Source: Slackia equolifaciens
GTDB taxonomy: Bacteria > Actinomycetota > Coriobacteriia > Coriobacteriales > Eggerthellaceae
NCBI RefSeq assembly: GCF_003725995.1
Contig: NZ_QIBX01000011.1
Span: forward strand, 23,353-87,352
Reading direction: 5' to 3'
DNA length: 64,000 nt
Below the pieces are notes generated by a model that saw only the letters and a program-made list of their open reading frames with translations, was not told where the DNA came from and ran no database searches. A program made the translations under genes and the position numbers. Positions within the stretch are counted from its first letter, which is position 1. The number at the start of each line of letters is the position of its first letter. Shown here piece after piece: positions 60,357 to 64,000 of the stretch.

Positions 60357-63300
60357 CTAATCGTGGAAACGATTTGCACGCGCCCTCTTTTTGAAGGCAG
60401 CTAGGCACACCGCAAGACTCGCCAGCACGGCAACCGCAGCCGCGGCAACCCACGCCACAGATGCAGCATCGCTCGTCGCAGCAAGAGTCCCGCTGTTGTC
60501 GCCGGCATGAGAATCGCTCGGGGTGCCGGCATTGCCGCCCTGGGCAGACCCACCGTCCGAATCAGCATCCTGATCGGGAGCGGGATCGGGGTCGGGATCA
60601 GGGTCGGGATCAGGGTCGGGCGCGGGGTCAGGGTCGGGAGTCGGGTCGGGGTCAGGATCAGGACCAGGATCCGGAGCCACAGAATCGCCCGGCTGTGCCG
60701 CCGTCTCCATCGCGGTAACGCTCAGCAATCGATAAGGCTCTTCCATCATCGAAGAAAGCACATACAGTCTGCCGTCGTACGCGAGGGCAGAAGACATCTG
60801 CAACAGATGTTGCGAAGCGCGCTTCTCGTAGGGTGCAGGCGTTGCGCCCTCCTCATCCGACAGCGTATAAGTATCGGCCTGGCCATCGCGGCTTTGCGGC
60901 CCTACTAGCACAAACCCGTCGGCGGCAGACCCTACGCCATATATCAGCTGACCCGTGCCGTCCACCACGCCCGACATGTCGACCTCGGTCGCTTCAAGCG
61001 ACCCGTCGGACGCTATAGAAATGCGCTCCACGTTCTGCACGCCCGCGTATTGAAGCGATGCAGCTATGCCCCCAGCCACCAGGAACTCGCCATCGCGATA
61101 GGTTACGTTGGGAGAGACGCGTCCTCTCCCAAGCTCCCCTGCCTTTACGTGCGTGCCGGACTCGGGGTCTACGCTAAACACCTCAGCCGTCTCCAAGCCA
61201 GTCACATTATCAAGACCGCCGAATGAGTAGAGCGTTTCGCCATCAGAGGCAAGCGTGCCAAACAATGCAGTAAGCGGAACCTCGGGAGCGCGCGTGGTGA
61301 GCACGCTCCACTCGCCCTCAGCATTCAGGGATATAAAAGTTATCACGGCGTACCCATTCGCACTCGCGCCGGTCAGACGCAGCACCAACGAGCCATTTAC
61401 CGTAGCGCCTGAAATATCCAAGATTTCCACGAACCCCTCCGACTGCACAATGTCGGCAGGAAGATCAACCTGCAACCATTCGCCCGCCTCCGGGTCGTAG
61501 CAATAGATAAACATCGGATAGATAAGGGACGTGCAGCTATAACGGGGCAGGCAGTACGCCTTGCCTGCGAATCCCACAAGCTGCCAGGCGCCCCATGTTT
61601 GCACTTCAGCAGGAACTTCAAGGTTGGCTTGGTCGTACAAGGCGGAGCTTGACGCCAAAGCGAACGCAGCGAAGAATCGCCCCTGCTGGCCGTCTGCCGC
61701 CGTCACCTTCACCTCGGTTCTGCCGCCCTCAAAACCTTCGGGCTTTTCTGCGGTGATATACCATTTTTGGGGATTGCTGGCATCCTGCACGCTTTCTGCG
61801 ACCTCAACCGCAGCATCCCCAAGCGACACCATGGCTCCGTCGCCAAAGAACCAGCCCTCTACACGAACCTCAGAACCCAAATCCTCCACCGATGAAATCA
61901 CCGGAGAGGGGTCTTCTGCGACATCCACGTCCACAATGCCGCCCGTTTGGCAGAACTCAGACCAATCCACGCCGCCTATCGCCCGCGCGCTGCCCTTAAC
62001 GCGAGCAGCACGCTCATCGGCCGCATCGTCGGGGAAACGCTCGGCCAAAACCGCGACAGCGCCCGACACTGCGGGCCCAGCCATAGAGGTGCCCTGCAAA
62101 TACCGGTACGGCATCAACTCGCTACCAAGGCCGATGCTATCGATAAGCACCGAGCCTTCAACGGGCGCAATGACTCTCTCGCCGCCTTCCATCTGAATAT
62201 CGAAAAGCTGGTACAGCAGGGCGATTTGGAAATGCTCCCAATCGGTATTGTCAGGCAGGGTCCCAAAGCCACCGCCCCATGAGTCGCCGTATGCCGAGAA
62301 AGCATTGTCGCCAAAATCCACGTCGACAAACGTGCCATCTGTGGTTCGAACTCCCAATATGACATTGCTTACGCGTTGCTCCGTGCCCCACTCAGACACC
62401 GGCGTAGCGAAACGTACGCTCACATACCGCGGCCGCTCGTCTTCGGGGATACTCGACAGATCTATCTCTTGTGTTTCCGCTTGCTGAGAGCCATAGTCGC
62501 TCTGAACTGGGTCGTAGGGAAGCGCCATCGATTTTTCGCCATCGAAGCGCTTCACATCCGTTTCCTGGGCCGCGCTCTCATCGGAGAACACAAGGCGCGC
62601 TCCATCCACCTTTGTACGGCTTTTGCCATCAAAGCTCTCATACAGCACGGCATCATCATCGACCTCTCCCAGATATTGGGACAGTTGAACAGGAATCGTG
62701 GAGAGGATGCTCGTACCAGGCGCCATCGTATGCGTGCTCTGCTGGCCGTAGTTGCTGAACACCGAAACATCGCCCGAAGGATCAATCGAGTTCACCACCA
62801 CCGCATATGGATTTTCAGAAAGCACTCCCGCGGTCATGGACTGGGCATCCATGTCGGTAGCGGAGTTGGCAGAGCCGAACACGCAGACCACACCCGCCTG
62901 CTGGCCAAGCTCCATGACCGCCAGATTTATTATCTGCGACTGATCTACCCCAAGGGTCCACGAATTATTGGCGACTTTCACGGGCACGCCGTAAGCTGCC
63001 GCAAGCTGAATATAGTTGAAGCCTTGGATTATACCGCCCAAAAAGCTAGTAACCCTGACGCTCATAATCTGGGCGTTTTGCGCCATGCCCGAGACGCCGG
63101 CGCCGTTCCATGCGGCGGCAATGATGCCGGCGCAGTGAGTGCCGTGACCTTCTGAGGTATCGGCGAACCCACTGCATGACGATGAGTAGGGCGTGGCATA
63201 GCACCCGTGCTCGTCAACACCCAGCATGCCGCCGCTCGAAGACGCGAACCGTTCGGCTGCTGCCTGGAATTCGGGATATTCGGAGGCATTAAACATCTTA

Positions 63301-63971
63301 TCCGCCAGATCGGGGTTGGAGGCATCCACGCCCGTATCCACCACGGCAACCACCACGTCATCGTCGCTTCCCTGCGCGTCATTCCACCCGTCATAGCCCA
63401 TGTCAAAACCTGCCGAGCCCTCCCCGCCAAAGGTGCCCAGGTTGTTGTACGCCCACTGGAATTCGGTCATGTCGGGAATCTCGCCTGCCGCCGATGCATC
63501 CGAATCAGAAGCGCCGTCGACAGAGGAGCCATCCTGCGACGCAGAGGAATCGGGCAGATCGCCAGAGCCCGCTCCTTCGGCGCCCAAACCTACCCCGTCG
63601 TCGATGACGGTCGCATAATTGGGCTCCGCCACAATCACGCGCGGATCCGCAGAAAGCTCCGCTATCAGCTCTTCGGTTGTTTTGGACTCGTCCCGCACGA
63701 GAACGATACGCCCTTCTCCGGCATCGTCATCAGCGGCAAGCGAACGAGCCCGCGCCGCAGAAGACGCAAAGGAGTCATCCGCGTTTGCCGCCGCATCGAA
63801 CGCCTGCGCTGCGGCCTCGGGGCTGATTTCCATGAGGCTCTGGGCGTTCGCAAGAAGATCGTCGCCCAAAGAGAAGGTAGTGTGCCGATTGTTGGTGTCA
63901 AGATCCCGTTCGGGAGGCGCGGGCCGCAGGCCCGCCCGAGCGAACGGGACATCGCCCAGGATCGCCTGCAT
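60357..63971 (-). CDS. Subtilisin-family (S8) surface protease with Kelch region and C-terminal anchor, start uncertain
   Basis: The 1204-residue protein has an I9-like propeptide (GRIVLVRDESKTTEELIAELSADPRVIVAEPNY), then an intact S8 triad: Asp212 (VVDTG), His276 (HGTHC), Ser629 (GTSMAGP). A large insertion (about 430-610) splits the catalytic domain. Kelch-like repeats cover about 830-1100 (YSFGGLDN, GEFLVAGGIA). A DP-rich spacer, TLAATSD, a hydrophobic helix and KKRARANRFHD end it, like a sortase or membrane anchor. The first ATG (63971) has no ribosome site and no signal peptide follows, although a surface role is clear. An in-frame TGA lies 10-12 bases upstream. The N-terminus may be frameshifted or wrongly started. 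Confidence 0.8.
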   Translation of the reverse strand: MQAILGDVPFARAGLRPAPPERDLDTNNRHTTFSLGDDLLANAQSLMEISPEAAAQAFDAAANADDSFASSAARARSLAADDDAGEGRIVLVRDESKTTEELIAELSADPRVIVAEPNYATVIDDGVGLGAEGAGSGDLPDSSASQDGSSVDGASDSDASAAGEIPDMTEFQWAYNNLGTFGGEGSAGFDMGYDGWNDAQGSDDDVVVAVVDTGVDASNPDLADKMFNASEYPEFQAAAERFASSSGGMLGVDEHGCYATPYSSSCSGFADTSEGHGTHCAGIIAAAWNGAGVSGMAQNAQIMSVRVTSFLGGIIQGFNYIQLAAAYGVPVKVANNSWTLGVDQSQIINLAVMELGQQAGVVCVFGSANSATDMDAQSMTAGVLSENPYAVVVNSIDPSGDVSVFSNYGQQSTHTMAPGTSILSTIPVQLSQYLGEVDDDAVLYESFDGKSRTKVDGARLVFSDESAAQETDVKRFDGEKSMALPYDPVQSDYGSQQAETQEIDLSSIPEDERPRYVSVRFATPVSEWGTEQRVSNVILGVRTTDGTFVDVDFGDNAFSAYGDSWGGGFGTLPDNTDWEHFQIALLYQLFDIQMEGGERVIAPVEGSVLIDSIGLGSELMPYRYLQGTSMAGPAVSGAVAVLAERFPDDAADERAARVKGSARAIGGVDWSEFCQTGGIVDVDVAEDPSPVISSVEDLGSEVRVEGWFFGDGAMVSLGDAAVEVAESVQDASNPQKWYITAEKPEGFEGGRTEVKVTAADGQQGRFFAAFALASSSALYDQANLEVPAEVQTWGAWQLVGFAGKAYCLPRYSCTSLIYPMFIYCYDPEAGEWLQVDLPADIVQSEGFVEILDISGATVNGSLVLRLTGASANGYAVITFISLNAEGEWSVLTTRAPEVPLTALFGTLASDGETLYSFGGLDNVTGLETAEVFSVDPESGTHVKAGELGRGRVSPNVTYRDGEFLVAGGIAASLQYAGVQNVERISIASDGSLEATEVDMSGVVDGTGQLIYGVGSAADGFVLVGPQSRDGQADTYTLSDEEGATPAPYEKRASQHLLQMSSALAYDGRLYVLSSMMEEPYRLLSVTAMETAAQPGDSVAPDPGPDPDPDPTPDPDPAPDPDPDPDPDPDPAPDQDADSDGGSAQGGNAGTPSDSHAGDNSGTLAATSDAASVAWVAAAAVAVLASLAVCLAAFKKRARANRFHD
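63905..63948. repeat. GC-rich palindrome near the protease 5' end
   Basis: CCCGTTCG and CGAACGGG frame an inner GCGGGCC/GGCCCGC stem. It encodes residues about 8-22 (PFARAGLRPAPPERD). It could be a terminator or attenuator between an upstream gene and the protease, or an inserted palindrome. Confidence 0.5.
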
Positions 63972-63972
63972 T

Positions 63973-64000
63973 CTACACCATCACGCTGCCCTCTTCGCCT
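63973..64000 (-). CDS. 3' end of an upstream minus-strand frame ending at a TAG
   Basis: On the minus strand an open frame enters from the window edge and ends GEEGSVMV followed by TAG just before the protease ATG. Only eight codons are visible, so nothing can be said of its identity. Confidence 0.25.

Overview
The window looks like a chromosomal segment of an anaerobic, respiring member of the Coriobacteriia (Eggerthellaceae-like; Slackia, Eggerthella, Gordonibacter or Adlercreutzia type). This is an inference. It rests on fairly high GC, Gram-positive-style lipoprotein and sortase-like anchors, a Veg homologue, multihaem cytochromes, a system I cytochrome c maturation set and several molybdopterin oxidoreductase genes. 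No rRNA, phage, insertion sequence or CRISPR array is visible. One tRNA, Ala(CGC), is present.

Layout. 1-2.3 kb: two U32-family proteins, the first cut by the window edge. 2.6-4.6 kb: a small minus-strand operon encoding a Tyr/Gly/Ser repeat peptide, a radical SAM/SPASM enzyme and a GNAT acyltransferase; it resembles an unrecognised RiPP locus. 4.9-10.6 kb: ccmD, C, B, A, F and E. 10.9-17.0 kb: a nap periplasmic-type nitrate reductase operon (G, A, B, D, H and a multihaem quinol-dehydrogenase-like cytochrome), with a divergent MocR-type regulator at 17.3-18.8 kb. 19.4-26.0 kb: CPBP protease, tRNA-Ala, veg, a GGDEF protein, rsmA, a flavodoxin-like protein and tatD. 26.2-26.3 kb: a 28-residue hydrophobic peptide resembling a type I toxin. 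26.6-37.1 kb: metG, a MerR/MFS pair, a YgjP-type peptidase, an iron alcohol dehydrogenase, rsmI and an Old Yellow Enzyme-type reductase. 37.6-43.9 kb: an MBL hydrolase, a polar amino acid ABC transporter, a formate/nitrite channel and an MFS exporter. 44.2-47.3 kb: an RsgI-like anti-sigma factor, its ECF sigma factor, a Ca-binding-repeat lipoprotein and a BrnTA toxin-antitoxin pair. 48.4-52.9 kb: a Na+/solute symporter, a membrane protein, a lysophospholipase-like hydrolase and a small Cys/Lys protein. 53.4-60.1 kb: a DMSO-reductase-type operon with an unusual membrane protein, beside a divergent two-component system whose kinase carries a c-type haem motif. 60.4-64.0 kb: a large subtilisin/Kelch surface protease.

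How it fits together. Ccm matures the haem c proteins encoded nearby (NapB, the NapC/NrfH-like cytochrome, the haem-sensing kinase). Nap and the DMSO-reductase-like enzyme use menaquinol for anaerobic respiration, and a formate/nitrite channel could move the product or a donor. NapA, NapB and the DmsA-like subunit all appear to be lipid-anchored, which suits a single-membrane cell.

The most unusual structural signal is a set of at least seven long-armed palindromes lying between genes (about 2.36, 18.96, 20.50, 28.46, 37.36, 50.36 and 53.13 kb). Their arm sequences differ but stay self-complementary, and five share a CCAGGTCA-type core in the loop. A further palindrome sits in frame inside the flavodoxin-like gene, recalling protein-coding palindromic repeats.
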